Below are positions 34,344 through 45,094 of a DNA stretch of 64,000 nucleotides, in pieces; position 1 is the first letter of the stretch, and each line of letters begins with the position of its first letter. The position numbers were made by a program, and so were the translations under genes. Source of the DNA: Puniceicoccaceae bacterium Marseille-Q1082 (GTDB lineage Bacteria > Verrucomicrobiota > Verrucomicrobiia > Opitutales > Intestinicryptomonadaceae); NCBI GenBank assembly GCA_904424815.1, contig CAJGBI010000001.1:1078508-1142507 (forward strand), given 5' to 3'. A model generated the notes under the pieces. It made no database searches, had not been told where the DNA came from, and worked only from the letters and a program-made list of their open reading frames with translations.

Positions 34344-36134
34344 TTAGCTGAGGCGTTCGAGAAGCGCTTCGCGCTCGACTTTGAGCGAGTGCGGGAGCAT
34401 CTCGTAGAGCTCTTCGGAAAGCGGCTGGGCCGATACCGTGGCGGGATCGTAGGTCATGAGCTCCTCAAAAGTCTCCTTGGAGTATTCGAGGCCGTCCCAA
34501 TCGATGTCTTCATAGGTCGGGACGAAGCCGATGGCGGTTTCGCGGGCCTTGGCGCAGCCGTTCTGGCGGTTGACTATCCACGCGAGCACGCGGGCGTTCG
34601 CGCCGAATCCGGGCCACATGAAGTTGCCGTCGGCGTCGCGGCGGAACCAGTTGACGTGGTAGAAGCGCGGAGTCTGCTTGAGGTTCTTGCCCATCTTGAC
34701 GAGGTGCCCGAGGTAGTCGGCCATGTTGTAGCCGGCGAACGGAAGCATTGCCATCGGGTCGGAGCGGAGCTCGCCCGCCTTGCCTTCAGCGGCTGCGGTG
34801 CGCTCGGAACCCATCATCGCGCCGAGATACACGCCGTGCGTCCAGTTGAAGGATTCGAACACGAGCGGAATGCCCTTCGGCCTGCGGCCGCCGATGACGA
34901 TCGCCGAAATCGGAACGCCCTCGAGCCTGTCGGCGTTTTCGTCGAGGCACGGGCAGTTTGCCAGGGGAGCCGTAAAGCGGCTGTTGGGATGCGCCGCGGG
35001 AGTCCCGCTCTCGGGAGTCCAGTCGTTGCCGTGCCAATCCTTGAGGTGCGCCGGCGGCTCCTTGGTCATGCCTTCCCACCACACGTCGCCGTCGTCCGTG
35101 AGGGCCACGTTGGTGAAGATGGAATCCTTGGAGCAGGAAATCATCGCGTTGGGGTTGGTCTTCATGCTGGTGCCCGGAGCGACGCCGAAGAAGCCGTTTT
35201 CGGGGTTGATGGCGTAGTGCCTGCCGTCGGCGGCGGGCTTTATCCAGGCGATGTCGTCGCCCACGCAGGTGATCTTCCAGCCCTTTTCCTGAAGTTCCTT
35301 CGGGGCGATGAGCATGGCGAAGTTGGTCTTGCCGCACGCGCTCGGGAACGCGCCCGTCACGTAGGTCTTTCTGCCCTGCGGGTCGGTGACGCCGAGAATG
35401 AGCATGTGCTCGGCCATCCAGCCCTCGTCCCTGCCCATGGCGGAGGCGATGCGCAGGCTCAGGCACTTCTTGCCCAGCAGCGCGTTGCCGCCGTATCCGG
35501 AGCCGATGCTGATGATTTCGCGGGTTTCGGGGAAGTGCGTGATGTAGGTGTTTTCAGGATTGCAGGGCCAGAGGACGTCGTCTTCGGGCGAGTTGATCGG
35601 CTTGCCGACAGAGTGCACGCAAGGAACGAACTTGCCGTCGGCTCCGAGGATGTCGAGAACCTTGGGGGAGACGCGCGCCATTATGCGCATGTTGACGACG
35701 ACATAGGGAGAGTCCGTGATTTCAACGCCGATCTGCGAGATGGGGCCTCCAATGGGGCCCATGCTGAAAGGAATCACGTACATCGTGCGGCCCTTCATGC
35801 AGCCCTTGAAAAGCTCGTTGAGCTTTTCCTTCATTTCGACGGGATCCATCCAGTTGTTGGTCGGGCCCGCGTCCGCCTTGGTCTTGGAGCATATGAAAGT
35901 GCGCGATTCGACGCGCGCGACGTCGCGCGGGTCGGAGCGGAAATAGTAGCACCCGGGGCGTTTCTGCTCGTTGAGCTTGATGCACATTCCCTTTTTGATC
36001 ATCTGATCAAAGAGTTTATCGGCTTCCTCCTTGGAGCCGTCGCACCATACGACGCTCTCGGGAGTCGTGTGGGCTGCCCATTTTTCGACCCAGGCGACGA
36101 GCGCCTTGTTCTTTATTGTCTTGGGATCTATCAT
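34344..36134 (-). CDS. pckG: Phosphoenolpyruvate carboxykinase (GTP)
   Basis: 596 residues, full family length. Converts oxaloacetate and GTP to PEP, CO2 and GDP; in fermentative gut bacteria it may run the other way to fix CO2. Visible are the P-loop with the reactive cysteine ([13 protein letters not shown]), the GDDIAW metal site, [19 protein letters not shown] and the GTP-binding [12 protein letters not shown] region. AAGGAG stands 8 bp before the ATG. It is a single gene ending in a strong terminator. Confidence 0.96.
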   Translation of the reverse strand: MIDPKTIKNKALVAWVEKWAAHTTPESVVWCDGSKEEADKLFDQMIKKGMCIKLNEQKRPGCYYFRSDPRDVARVESRTFICSKTKADAGPTNNWMDPVEMKEKLNELFKGCMKGRTMYVIPFSMGPIGGPISQIGVEITDSPYVVVNMRIMARVSPKVLDILGADGKFVPCVHSVGKPINSPEDDVLWPCNPENTYITHFPETREIISIGSGYGGNALLGKKCLSLRIASAMGRDEGWMAEHMLILGVTDPQGRKTYVTGAFPSACGKTNFAMLIAPKELQEKGWKITCVGDDIAWIKPAADGRHYAINPENGFFGVAPGTSMKTNPNAMISCSKDSIFTNVALTDDGDVWWEGMTKEPPAHLKDWHGNDWTPESGTPAAHPNSRFTAPLANCPCLDENADRLEGVPISAIVIGGRRPKGIPLVFESFNWTHGVYLGAMMGSERTAAAEGKAGELRSDPMAMLPFAGYNMADYLGHLVKMGKNLKQTPRFYHVNWFRRDADGNFMWPGFGANARVLAWIVNRQNGCAKARETAIGFVPTYEDIDWDGLEYSKETFEELMTYDPATVSAQPLSEELYEMLPHSLKVEREALLERLS

Positions 36135-36236
36135 TATTATTTTCTCCTTGGTTGTTTAAAAAAGAGATTTGCCTATAAAAAATCGAAACGTTTTTACGGC
36201 GGAAAATATTGGATTCAACTCTTTTTTCAAAAAAAA

Positions 36237-37154
36237 TTAGACATTTTTGTAGTTTTTTGGAGTTTTTTCGCAAGTTCCGGAAGATTCCCCCCTGCGGGGT
36301 CTTGAAATCTGAAAGACCAGCAGCAGAGCCGCCGCAAAAAACGCATACCCGAAGGCCTCGTGCCAAAAGAAATAGTTTTCCTTTCCGGCAATGGGCGCGA
36401 CCGCAACTATGGAAACTATCCGCATTGAGTTTAGAAAATACCCGAGCGCGCCCGAGAGCGCTATCAGCGCCGCCTTTTTTATAATAGAGGCGTCCGAGCG
36501 GAAAAACGCCAAAACCGCAGACAGCACAAAGCATGAAGATATTATCCCGAAGCCGTTGCATTCCGTGGCCACGAGGTACGACGCCCCGTCAACATTCATC
36601 GCTATCTGGGGCTCCTGCCCCCTTATCAAAAACAGCTGTACGGTATCGTTAAACTTGGAAAGTACAAATGCCGACAATTTTCCCGCCCAAACCCTCAATG
36701 GAAGGTCGAAAATTTTTATCGCAAACGAAAGTATCGTAAAAATGTAAAAAGCTCCCCCGACTGCAAGTACATACCTTTTGCGGTCAAAGCATGCGAACCC
36801 TATGGATACGATGAACGCCGACACCCCAAAAAGCGTAAGCATCACATTCGCAAACACACCGAATAAACCCGCGCAAAAGAACGCCGCGTACGCCACAGCA
36901 AGCGCCGCCAGAACATTTTTGTTAAAGCGGGGCTTGTGGGGGAAAATTCCGTGCTCCATAGCCATCACAATTCCCGCCACAACCAATATTATGAAAGCGT
37001 CCCTTAGTTGCTGGCTATCGACAACCGCCTTTCCTAGCCAGTATAGAGCCGGAGAGAATCCCGCGGCGGCTCCTATCCACGCGAGGTATTCGAGCCACCC
37101 CCCCCCGGAAGGCGATTCTTCGGGCTGAGGATTCGTATTAGAAATATTGGGCAT
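36237..37154 (-). CDS. Exosortase (PEP-CTERM sorting transpeptidase-like membrane protease)
   Basis: 305 residues with about eight membrane helices. The exosortase/archaeosortase catalytic triad is visible: Cys199 in ATECNGF, Arg245 in NSMRIVSIV and His265 in WHEAFGY, each at a helix end. It is predicted to cleave PEP-CTERM tails, of which three are encoded in this window (29558, 31944, 45095). No EPS genes are adjacent. A basic C-terminal tail follows the last helix. The subtype cannot be assigned by eye. Confidence 0.87.
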   Translation of the reverse strand: MPNISNTNPQPEESPSGGGWLEYLAWIGAAAGFSPALYWLGKAVVDSQQLRDAFIILVVAGIVMAMEHGIFPHKPRFNKNVLAALAVAYAAFFCAGLFGVFANVMLTLFGVSAFIVSIGFACFDRKRYVLAVGGAFYIFTILSFAIKIFDLPLRVWAGKLSAFVLSKFNDTVQLFLIRGQEPQIAMNVDGASYLVATECNGFGIISSCFVLSAVLAFFRSDASIIKKAALIALSGALGYFLNSMRIVSIVAVAPIAGKENYFFWHEAFGYAFFAAALLLVFQISRPRRGESSGTCEKTPKNYKNV

Positions 37155-37270
37155 TTTTTATAATAGATTCTTATAAAAGAAAACGCCGCCGCGAGCGCGT
37201 TGCAACAAAAATTTGCCTTGCCCGCAAATCGGAATATTATAAATTTTTACAAACGATTCCCAAGTTTGAA
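37155..37270. other. Divergent promoter region, exosortase / PHP gene
   Basis: AT-rich 116-bp gap between divergent starts. The TATAAT-like segments TATAATAG (about 37159) and TATAAATT (about 37239) are candidate -10 elements for the left and right genes. No operator is recognised. Confidence 0.4.
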
Positions 37271-38752
37271 ATGAAAAGAAGAAAAGCGATAAAAATAGCC
37301 GCGACAACCGCGGCGGCCACAATGTTTTCAAGCGCCCGCGCCGCCTTTAAAGACAGAGCGCCAGAAAAGAAAGCGTACAGGGCCATCGCAACCGACAGAT
37401 TCTACGAAAGCGCAAGCCCCGACGACATTTTCCCCAAAATTTTTGAGGCTGGCAAAAAATCCCACCTATCAATCCGTCTTCCAAGCTCCGTCGCACAAAC
37501 GGAAAATCTGCGCTTTGTTTGCGCGAGCGAAGACGGCTTTGCGCTCGATATGTCGCCATACTTTCCCGAATACAGAACCCTCCCCAACGACAATATCCCC
37601 GGATACGCCAAGCAGCCGCCGGACTTTTCGTCGAAAACTCCGCCTGTTGCGTTTGAATTGCGCGGGGACTTCGCGAAATTCGATAATATTGTTTTTCCGA
37701 AAGAAGGCAGATACGTATTTTGCGCAAAAGACAAAAAAAACGCGACATTATTGCGCGCCTGGGTTTACGCCTTAAAACCCGACCTGTTCGAGCTTCGCCC
37801 GTACATTGGCGACATACATATGCACACGACCCATTCGGACGGCAGGGATTCAAACCTCGAAATGGCGCTCGTCGGACTTTCGCGCGGATTCGACTTTATG
37901 GCGGTCTCCGACCATGGGCGAAGAATCGGATCTACAAGCCTTATCGAGAAATTCCGCGGTGTTCCGACTTCTCTCAAATTCTTTCCGGGCGAGGAGGCGC
38001 ACGGCTCTCTCCTCCACATAAACAACTTTGACAGCTCCGGCGGAATAGCCGAATGGGTGCGTGAAAACCGCGCCGACTTCGACGCCCGGACCGAAAGAAT
38101 TTTAAAGACGATACCGGACTCCCTCGGGCTTGGCAAACTCGACAAGCTAACTCTCGCCCAATCCGAGGCTGTCTTTGAAAAAATACGCGAGATGGGCGGA
38201 ATGTCGGTTTTCAACCACCCCTACTGGCGCAGAAACGGCGAGCAACTCAACTGCTCCGACGCCCTGCGCAACGCCCTCATCAGCCGACAGAAATTCGACG
38301 CCTACGAAATTGTAAACGGCTCCATAAACTACGATTCCAGCGACCTTTCCGCCGCGCGGCACGCCGAGGCCGCCCAAGACGGATATTTCATGCCGATAGT
38401 AGGCTGCTCCGACGCCCACAAGTCCGACGAGCTCGGTTGCGGGATTACCGTCGCCTTTGCCAAATCGAAAGAGTCCGCCGATATCCGCAAGGCGATAATG
38501 TCGCTCAACACAATAGCTGTCGATACTTCGGGAAGCTTTGAGAGGCCGAAAATGTACGGAAAGATGCGCCTTGTAAAGTACGCCTCCTTCCTATGGAAAA
38601 ATTTCTTTCCGCTGCACGAAAATCTTTGCGCGAAGCAATCCGCCGCCCTCCGAAAATACTTTGAAAGCGGCGCTTCGGACGCAAGCGTCTCAAAAGAATT
38701 AGAGGCGAGCATCGCCGAACTGGAAAAATTGTACGCAAAAGTATGGGCTTAG
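37271..38752 (+). CDS. Exported PHP-domain metal-dependent phosphoesterase
   Basis: 493 residues. The N-terminus MKRRKAIKIAATTAAATMFSS is close to a Tat signal but lacks the FLK consensus. An N-terminal beta domain of about 170 residues precedes a PHP domain with metal ligands in GDIHMHTTHSDG, AVSDHG, FFPGEEAHG, FNHPYW and GCSDAHK. The family hydrolyses phosphate esters or related bonds; the substrate is unknown. A C-terminal helical stretch of about 60 residues ends the protein. It stands alone and is divergent from the exosortase. Confidence 0.85.
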   Translation: MKRRKAIKIAATTAAATMFSSARAAFKDRAPEKKAYRAIATDRFYESASPDDIFPKIFEAGKKSHLSIRLPSSVAQTENLRFVCASEDGFALDMSPYFPEYRTLPNDNIPGYAKQPPDFSSKTPPVAFELRGDFAKFDNIVFPKEGRYVFCAKDKKNATLLRAWVYALKPDLFELRPYIGDIHMHTTHSDGRDSNLEMALVGLSRGFDFMAVSDHGRRIGSTSLIEKFRGVPTSLKFFPGEEAHGSLLHINNFDSSGGIAEWVRENRADFDARTERILKTIPDSLGLGKLDKLTLAQSEAVFEKIREMGGMSVFNHPYWRRNGEQLNCSDALRNALISRQKFDAYEIVNGSINYDSSDLSAARHAEAAQDGYFMPIVGCSDAHKSDELGCGITVAFAKSKESADIRKAIMSLNTIAVDTSGSFERPKMYGKMRLVKYASFLWKNFFPLHENLCAKQSAALRKYFESGASDASVSKELEASIAELEKLYAKVWA

Positions 38753-39247
38753 CCCGCCGCCCGCGCTCCCAGATGCGGAAATCCGGAAGATATAGCAAAA
38801 CTTTTTTCGCGCGAAAGCCCTCCTGCGTGCCAAGTTTTTTAGACTGATAAATTGGCAAAGAATTTTTCAGACAAGGTTGCAAAAGCGCGCTTGCAAGCGT
38901 TGCGTTTTTTACAAGGGCGACCTTTGGCTCGACGACATATTATTGCAAAAAAGTCCGGATTTTGCGGATTATTATTTTTTGCGGCGGATATGCGCACTGC
39001 GCCGAAAGGCGCAAATTTTTTATGGGTAAATCGCACGCTACGCACCCGCGGCAAATTTTACGGAAAACTCAAAAAAACAGTTGGACAAAAGTTATTTTTT
39101 TATTTAAGTTATTTATATTAAGATTGTTTTGTAAGATATATAGACAAAAAAAGGTGGTAAAATTCCGTAATTTTTGCAAAAATTGTTGACCTCGCCCGAA
39201 TATCGATTATTTGTGGCGGCTTTTACTAAAACTAAAAAGGCGACACC
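38753..39247. other. Gene-free gap before panD
   Basis: This stretch of 495 bp has no credible gene; open frames here show no domain or codon signal. The last part (about 39060-39180) is strongly AT-rich. TTGACC at 39186-39191 with TATTTG 16 bp later is a weak promoter candidate for panD. Confidence 0.4.
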
Positions 39248-39616
39248 ATGTTGGTTCAAATATTGAAATCAAAACTTCTCCGCGCCGAAGCGACGGACGC
39301 GAGGGTGGATTACGAAGGGTCGCTGGCCATAGACCAGGATCTCATGGACAAGGTTGGAATGCTTTCCTACGAAAAGATACTTGTCGGCAATATAGCCAAC
39401 GGCAAGAGGTTCGAGACCTACGCGATTCCCGCCGAGCGCGGAAGCGGAACCATATCGCTCAGGGGGGCGGCGGCGCACCTCGGCAAGCCCGGCGACCTGC
39501 TCGTCATAATGTCGTTTGCGCTCGCCGACATTGAAGAGGCTAAAAACGCCAAACCAAAGACCATAACGCTCTCAGAGCGCAATACCAAAATTATAAAAAG
39601 CCTCAATATAGGCTGA
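39248..39616 (+). CDS. panD: Aspartate 1-decarboxylase proenzyme
   Basis: 122 residues. Makes beta-alanine for pantothenate and CoA. It self-cleaves at Gly24-Ser25 to form the pyruvoyl group; this site is exactly placed here in YEGSLAID. The C-terminal NTKIIK... tail is of usual length. Other pan genes are absent, so beta-alanine supply is encoded apart from the rest of the pathway. An aminotransferase gene follows 75 bp later. Confidence 0.95.
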   Translation: MLVQILKSKLLRAEATDARVDYEGSLAIDQDLMDKVGMLSYEKILVGNIANGKRFETYAIPAERGSGTISLRGAAAHLGKPGDLLVIMSFALADIEEAKNAKPKTITLSERNTKIIKSLNIG

Positions 39617-39691
39617 ATCCCCCGACGCTCCGGAGGCTGCCGCACCGGAACTTTTGGCTTTCCCAACACAACAACTTCACACATCCAAAAT

Positions 39692-40774
39692 ATGTCATAC
39701 AAACTGTTCATTCCCGGACCCGTCGAAGTGTCCGAAAAGACCTACAAGGCGATGGCCACCCCAATCATGGGCCACAGAAGCAAGGACTTCGTGAAGCTCG
39801 TGGAGGACGTTATGCCGCGCCTCAAACAGCTGTTCTATACGAACGACCCCGTTTTCCTAAGCACGAGCTCATCTTGGGGAGTCATGGAAGGCGCGATACG
39901 CAATGTTGTTAAAAAGGGAGTGCTCAACTGCTGCAACGGAGCCTTCGCCGACAAATGGTACGACGTTTCCAAAAGGTGCGGCAAGAACGCCGGAGAGCTG
40001 AAATTCGACTGGGGCAAGCCCGTCGATCCCGAAGCGCTCGAAAAAGAGCTCTCCACCGGCAAGTACGACGCCGTCACGATAATCCACAACGAGACCTCCA
40101 CCGGCACGATGAGCGACATCAAGGCGCTGTCCGAGGTGCTCAAAAAATTCCCCGACGTTGTGTCGATAGTCGATACCGTAAGCTCATTCTCCGCAATGCC
40201 GATCAAAAAGGACGAACTCGGAATCGACGTCATGGTGACCGGCTGCCAGAAGGCGCTCGCCATTCCCCCGGGGCTCTCTTTCTGCTCCGTCTCCGAAAAG
40301 GCAATGCAGCGCGCGGCTGAAGTCGAAGGCAGGGGTTATTATTTCGACTTCCTGGAATTCAAAAAATTCTACGACAAGTCGCAGACCCCATCCACGCCGA
40401 TAATCTCCATGATATTCGCGCTGCGCAGCAAGCTCGACGACATTTTCGCCGAGGGCGTCGAAAACCGCTACGCGCGCCATCTCGAAAACAACAGGATAGT
40501 CCGCGAATGGGGCAAGGGATACGGCTTTGAACTCTTCCCCGAAGAAAAGTACGGCTCCATCACCCTCAACTGCTTCAAGAACAACCTCAACGTAGACATA
40601 GTCGCCGTCAACGAGGAGCTCAAAAAGCGCTTCAACATGATGTTCAACTGCGGCTACGGGAAAATCAAGGGCACGACTTTCCGCATATCCAACATGGGCG
40701 ACGAAACGCCTGAAACTATGCGCGAACTGCTCCGCAATCTCGACTCCATCCTCCCGGAATTCCTCAAAAAATAG
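39692..40774 (+). CDS. Class V aminotransferase (serine-pyruvate/alanine-glyoxylate type)
   Basis: 360 residues. Shows the opening LFIPGPVEVSEKTYKAM, PIMGHRSKDF, the Asp of SIVDTVSSFSA and the PLP lysine K187 in TGCQKALAIPPGL, all typical of the AGXT/serine-pyruvate subgroup. It probably transfers amino groups between Ser or Ala and glyoxylate or pyruvate. A phosphonate (2-aminoethylphosphonate) aminotransferase is a weaker alternative. Cytoplasmic. Confidence 0.87.
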   Translation: MSYKLFIPGPVEVSEKTYKAMATPIMGHRSKDFVKLVEDVMPRLKQLFYTNDPVFLSTSSSWGVMEGAIRNVVKKGVLNCCNGAFADKWYDVSKRCGKNAGELKFDWGKPVDPEALEKELSTGKYDAVTIIHNETSTGTMSDIKALSEVLKKFPDVVSIVDTVSSFSAMPIKKDELGIDVMVTGCQKALAIPPGLSFCSVSEKAMQRAAEVEGRGYYFDFLEFKKFYDKSQTPSTPIISMIFALRSKLDDIFAEGVENRYARHLENNRIVREWGKGYGFELFPEEKYGSITLNCFKNNLNVDIVAVNEELKKRFNMMFNCGYGKIKGTTFRISNMGDETPETMRELLRNLDSILPEFLKK

Positions 40775-40865
40775 GGTGAAAAACCCTTTTTGGATTGCGC
40801 GCGCGGCGGGCCCGCGCGCGCAATCTTCGCAAGCCGCAATACCGCATTATTTTTACCAATCGGAC

Positions 40866-43340
40866 ATGAAAAAGCTCATAATAGCCGAAAAGCCGTCGGT
40901 CGCCGCCGACATAGCAAAAGTTTTGGGAAAGGCTAAAAAAACCGACGACTATTACGAAAACGACGAATACGTCATAGCCTCCGCCCTCGGGCACCTCGTG
41001 GAACTCAACATGCCCGCGGACATCGACAAAAAATACGCCCGCTGGTCGCTCTCAAACCTCCCGATAATTCCCGACAAGTTCAAGCTCAAGCCGATTGAAA
41101 AGACGAAAGCCAAGCTCTCGGGCTTGAAGAAGCTCATGGCGCGCCCCGACATCGACGGCGTTATAAACGCGTGCGACGCCGGCCGCGAAGGCGAGCTCAT
41201 ATTCACCTACATTTACGAAATCCTAAAATGCAAGCTTCCCCGGCAAAGGCTCTGGGTTTCGTCCATGACGCCCTCGTCCATACGCGAGGCGTTCGCCAAC
41301 CTCAAGGACCAGTCCGAAATGGAATCGCTGCAAGACGCGGCGCGCTGCCGCAGCGAATCCGACTGGCTCGTGGGCATCAACGGGACGCGCGCTATCACCA
41401 GCCGCATGTACGGCTCGAAGGGCAAGAACCTCGCGAGCGTCGGCCGCGTCCAGACTCCGACGCTCGCCATGATAGTCGACCGCGAGCGCGAAATACAAAA
41501 TTTCAAGCCCTACCCGTACTGGCGCATAATCGGCAAATTCGGCATAGAAAACGGCGAGTACGAAGGCGTCTACCAGCGCCCCGACTACAAGGCGGCCGAC
41601 AAAAACCCAAACGACAAGGCCGACAGAATCTGGAAGCACGAAGACGCCGAAAGGGTGCTCAATGAAGTCCGTGAAACCGGTACCGCCAAGATAAGCGAAA
41701 AAAAGACGGTCGCCAAGCAGTCCGCCCCGAGGCTCTACGACCTCACCTCGCTCCAGCGCGAAGCCAACAACAAGTATTCCCTGCCCGCGGGAAGGACGCT
41801 CAGCATAGCGCAGTCTCTTTACGAAAAGCACAAGATGATCACCTATCCGCGCACGGACTCGCGCGCGCTGCCGGAAGATTACAGGGGAGTCGTGGCAAAA
41901 ACCCTCGCCGCGCTCGACTCTCCCTATGCGGAATTCGCAAAAAAAGCCCTCGACGAAGGCTACGTCAAAAAGGCCGGCAAAAGGATTTTCGACAACAGGC
42001 AAGTAAGCGACCACTTTGCCCTTATCCCGACCGACATGCCGCCCAAGAAGCTCACCGACGACGAGCGCAGGATTTACGATATGATAGTCCGCCGCTTCAT
42101 CGCCGCCTTCTACCCCGAGGCGCAGTTCGACGTGACTGTCAGGATGTCGGCGGTAGGCCCCCACGTATTCCGCACGGAAGGCAAGGTTTTGCGCGTGGCG
42201 GGGTGGCTTAACGTCTACAACAAGGAGGCCTCCGACGACGAAATCCTCCCGGCGCTCGCCCACGAAAAAGAGCAGGGCCTGCTTGTCGAGGCGCGGCTAA
42301 AAGAGGAAAAGACCAAGACCCCCCCGCGATACACCGAAGCAACCCTGCTCTCCGCCATGGAGGGCGCGGGCAAGCTGCTCGACGACGAGGAGCTCGCGCT
42401 CGCGATGAAGGAAAAGGGGCTCGGGACCCCCGCGACGCGCGCGCAGATAATCGAGACTCTCATCGCCCACAAGTTCGTAGAGCGCGACCGCAGGGACCTC
42501 GTGCCGACCGCGCGCGCAGAGAGCCTCATAAAATTCCTCAACGTCCTTTCAATAGATTCGCTCACAAGCCCCGCCATGACGGGAGAATGGGAGCAAAAGC
42601 TGCGCCAGATAGAGCGCAACGAGCTCTCCCGCGGCGCGTTCATGAAGGGAATCGGCGCGATGACGACCGACATAGTGGAAAAGGCGCGCAGCTTCACCGA
42701 GGACGGCATCGAAAACAAGGAAACCGACATTCCCAATCCCATAGACGGCGGCAACCTGATAGAGACTTTCAGGGCGTACAAGTCGAAAGACGGGAAGTTC
42801 ACCATATACAAGACCATCGGCAACCGCAAGATGTCTGAGGACGAAGTAAGGGAGCTGGTGACAAAGGGCTCCGTCGGCCCGCTCGACGGCTTCCGCAGCA
42901 AGCTCGGCAAGCCGTTTTCCGCCACCCTGAAGCTCGACGAGAATTTCGCGCTCAAATTCCACTTCGGCGACGGGCAAGACTCGTCAGACCGCAAGCCCGA
43001 AAACCTCGCGGAGGCGCCCATAGTCGCAAAATGCCCGCGCTCGGCAATGGGGCTGTGCAGCTGCAAGGACGGCGTGCTGGTGGCGACCGACACGGCATAT
43101 GTCTGCCGCAGCGACTCGTCGCCAGAAAAAAAATGCTCGTTCAGGCTCGGGAAAAACATGCTCTCGCACGTCATAACGATAGCAGAGCTCGAAAGCCTCG
43201 CGACAACGGGCAAGACGCCGGTTATCGACGACTTCGTTTCAAAGCGCACAAAGAAGAAATTTTCCGCAGCCCTCGCGCTCGACCAAAAGGGCGGAATATC
43301 TTTTGAATTCGCAAAAAAAATCCGCAAAGGCGGGCAATAG
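40866..43340 (+). CDS. topB: Type IA DNA topoisomerase (topoisomerase III-like)
   Basis: 824 residues. TOPRIM domain at the N-terminus (LIIAEKPSVAADIAKVLG; DAGREGE), then the type IA core with the active-site Tyr327 in MITYPRTDSR and VGRVQTPTL. The C-terminal about 230 residues hold topoisomerase C-terminal repeats (YKSKDGKFTIYKT; GFRSKLGKPFSA; FVSKRTKKKFSA) with a few Cys. I chose the ATG at 40866, which opens with the conserved MKKLIIAEKPS; the 30 upstream codons are unsupported. Decatenation or recombination roles are expected. Terminator at 43385. Confidence 0.92.
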   Translation: MKKLIIAEKPSVAADIAKVLGKAKKTDDYYENDEYVIASALGHLVELNMPADIDKKYARWSLSNLPIIPDKFKLKPIEKTKAKLSGLKKLMARPDIDGVINACDAGREGELIFTYIYEILKCKLPRQRLWVSSMTPSSIREAFANLKDQSEMESLQDAARCRSESDWLVGINGTRAITSRMYGSKGKNLASVGRVQTPTLAMIVDREREIQNFKPYPYWRIIGKFGIENGEYEGVYQRPDYKAADKNPNDKADRIWKHEDAERVLNEVRETGTAKISEKKTVAKQSAPRLYDLTSLQREANNKYSLPAGRTLSIAQSLYEKHKMITYPRTDSRALPEDYRGVVAKTLAALDSPYAEFAKKALDEGYVKKAGKRIFDNRQVSDHFALIPTDMPPKKLTDDERRIYDMIVRRFIAAFYPEAQFDVTVRMSAVGPHVFRTEGKVLRVAGWLNVYNKEASDDEILPALAHEKEQGLLVEARLKEEKTKTPPRYTEATLLSAMEGAGKLLDDEELALAMKEKGLGTPATRAQIIETLIAHKFVERDRRDLVPTARAESLIKFLNVLSIDSLTSPAMTGEWEQKLRQIERNELSRGAFMKGIGAMTTDIVEKARSFTEDGIENKETDIPNPIDGGNLIETFRAYKSKDGKFTIYKTIGNRKMSEDEVRELVTKGSVGPLDGFRSKLGKPFSATLKLDENFALKFHFGDGQDSSDRKPENLAEAPIVAKCPRSAMGLCSCKDGVLVATDTAYVCRSDSSPEKKCSFRLGKNMLSHVITIAELESLATTGKTPVIDDFVSKRTKKKFSAALALDQKGGISFEFAKKIRKGGQ

Positions 43341-43384
43341 GCCAAGACCGTCGGACGCGGAAGCAGGTTTTCTCAATAAAAGAG

Positions 43385-43414
43385 GGCGGAGCGCAAAAGC
43401 GTTCCGCCTTTTTT
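43385..43414 (+). terminator. Terminator of the topoisomerase gene
   Basis: Stem GGCGGAGCGC/GCGTTCCGCC with one G-T pair, loop AAAA, then T6. Confidence 0.9.
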
Positions 43415-43921
43415 GGCTTTCGGGGTTACGCCCGGCCCTATCCCGAAAAAACAGGCTTTCGCGCGCCCGAAAACATATGCCGCCCTTCGCCCGCCACGGG
43501 CAAATCCGAATATCTATACTCGTGGCGATATTCGATTTTCCAACCTCTGCCCAAAGGCGCGCTGTTTCAGAATACCTTTCAGCCCGTGTATCTGCGGCAA
43601 AAGCGCGCGCACATTCCGGGCCGCCCGCAATTTTCCCAGCCTGTCGCCGGTTTGAAGTTTTGTGCGAAATCCCACGCCAAGCGGCTTGCGGCAAAGCGAA
43701 GCACGGGGCAAAATCGGTGGCGGCTGCCCACTGAAAAAATCCCGCGCGATATTTCCGCGATACCCTTGGCGCGCGGAAAGCCAAAAACGGCGCATTTGCC
43801 GCGCGCATCAAAAATCCGCGCCGACCAATTACAGCATAGATTATATTATATGGGATTTTTTATTTACGATAATAATAATTATTATTATCAAAAATGGCAA
43901 AAAATTCGCGAATTAAATACT
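43415..43921. other. Gene-free gap before the IS30 remnant
   Basis: This stretch of 507 bp has no credible gene. It is GC-rich until about 43840, then turns to an AT-rich tract (43845-43920) that ends at the IS30 left repeat. Short open frames here lack any domain. Confidence 0.4.
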
Positions 43922-44922
43922 CCAGTGCATAAAAGCTAAAGGAATTAGACAAGCGGCTTAGGGAATGTAGAGTAGATGTTTTTCGACCAAGAAAAGCACT
44001 ATGACAAAACCGAAATACCGCCGTCTAACATACGACGATGGAAGAGTAATAGAGAACATGTGTAAAGCTAAAAAAACGCAATCGGAGATAGCAAATGCGA
44101 TAGGAGTATCGCAATCTACCATATCCCGTGAATTATCTCGTAATCGTGTTGAAGGCGTTTACACGCATGGCAGAGCGTTTATGCGAACGTATTTGCGATT
44201 ATTACTCAAGCCTAAAGATATCTAATAGGCGAGAAGTCAATTAGGGGGAACCTTGCACAGATATCTATTTTTTAAGAGGCGCCGCAGGAAGTATGGCATA
44301 AAAGATTACAGGGGGCAAATCCGCAACAGAGTGAGCATAGAAAGCAGACCCGAGATAGTGGCGGAAAGATATAGATTTGGGGATTGGGAAGGAGATTTGA
44401 TAATGGGTAAAAATCACAAGGGTGCGATACTAACGCTGGTAGAGCGGCGAAGCAAGTATCTATGTGCAACTTACTTATCAGGGAAGGATGCTAAAGCTGC
44501 GAAAAATGGCGTAATAAAGTTGTTGCGCGGAATGAATGTGAAAACGATAACCTTTGATAACGGCAAGGAGTTTGCTTATCACGAAGATATAAGTAAAAAA
44601 TTAAGGAGTGAAATATACTTTGCGCACCCATATACTTCTTACGAAAGAGGTCTCAATGAATACACAAATAGATTGTTGAGACAGTACTTTCCGAAGGGAA
44701 TGGATTTGCGAAAAGCGACAGAAAGGGAACTAAAATTTGCGTTAAACGAGATCAACTCTCGACCGCGAAAGAGTTTAAATTGGAAGAGTCCAAGCGATTA
44801 TCTTCACGAACTAAAGTGCGCCGCCCCCTAGGGGCAATGAGAAAATGAATCAATAACTTAAACTTTAATCTTTAGAAACAATCAACAATATCTAAAAACA
44901 TCTACCGTCAGTTATGCACTGG
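43922..44922. mobile_element. Degenerate IS30-family insertion sequence
   Basis: Exact 11-bp terminal inverted repeats, CCAGTGCATAA at 43922-43932 and TTATGCACTGG at 44912-44922, bound a 1001-bp element. A GTAGATGTTTTT sequence recurs in inverted orientation inside both ends (about 43972 and 44897). The enclosed transposase is broken, so the copy is likely immobile unless helped. It is AT-rich compared with its surroundings. Confidence 0.82.
44001..44831 (+). pseudogene. Broken IS30-family transposase
   Basis: The first part (74 codons) has the IS30 HTH (KKTQSEIANAIGVSQSTISREL) and then loses sense and meets TAA and TAG at 44223-44228. The same frame resumes with RRRRKYGIK...GQIRNRVSIESRPEIV and the DDE core: Asp in GDWEGDLIMG, Asp in TFDNGKEF, Glu in YERGLNEYTN. 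The linker normally found between HTH and core (about 60 residues) is missing or out of frame. So it suffered at least one frameshift or an internal deletion plus stops. Confidence 0.85.
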
Positions 44923-45094
44923 CGTTTTGAAAAAAGGAAAAAAATATTCATATAAAGGTATAGTTTGCTTGACAATGTAGACCCAGGAAACATTTTGAAA
45001 AATATTTTGATTTAGATCTACATGCTATTGCCTCGCAATATGTGGGTCTATTTCAAGCCAATAGGGAAGGGAAAACGGAGGACGAATCTATAAA

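Noticed and set aside
34389-36305. 638-codon open frame opposite pckG
   Set aside because: It mirrors pckG in the complementary frame; its His/Val/Gly-rich sequence matches no family.
40776-40865. Longer N-terminus for the topoisomerase
   Set aside because: The extra 30 codons have no start context, and the family begins at MKKLIIAEKPS (40866).
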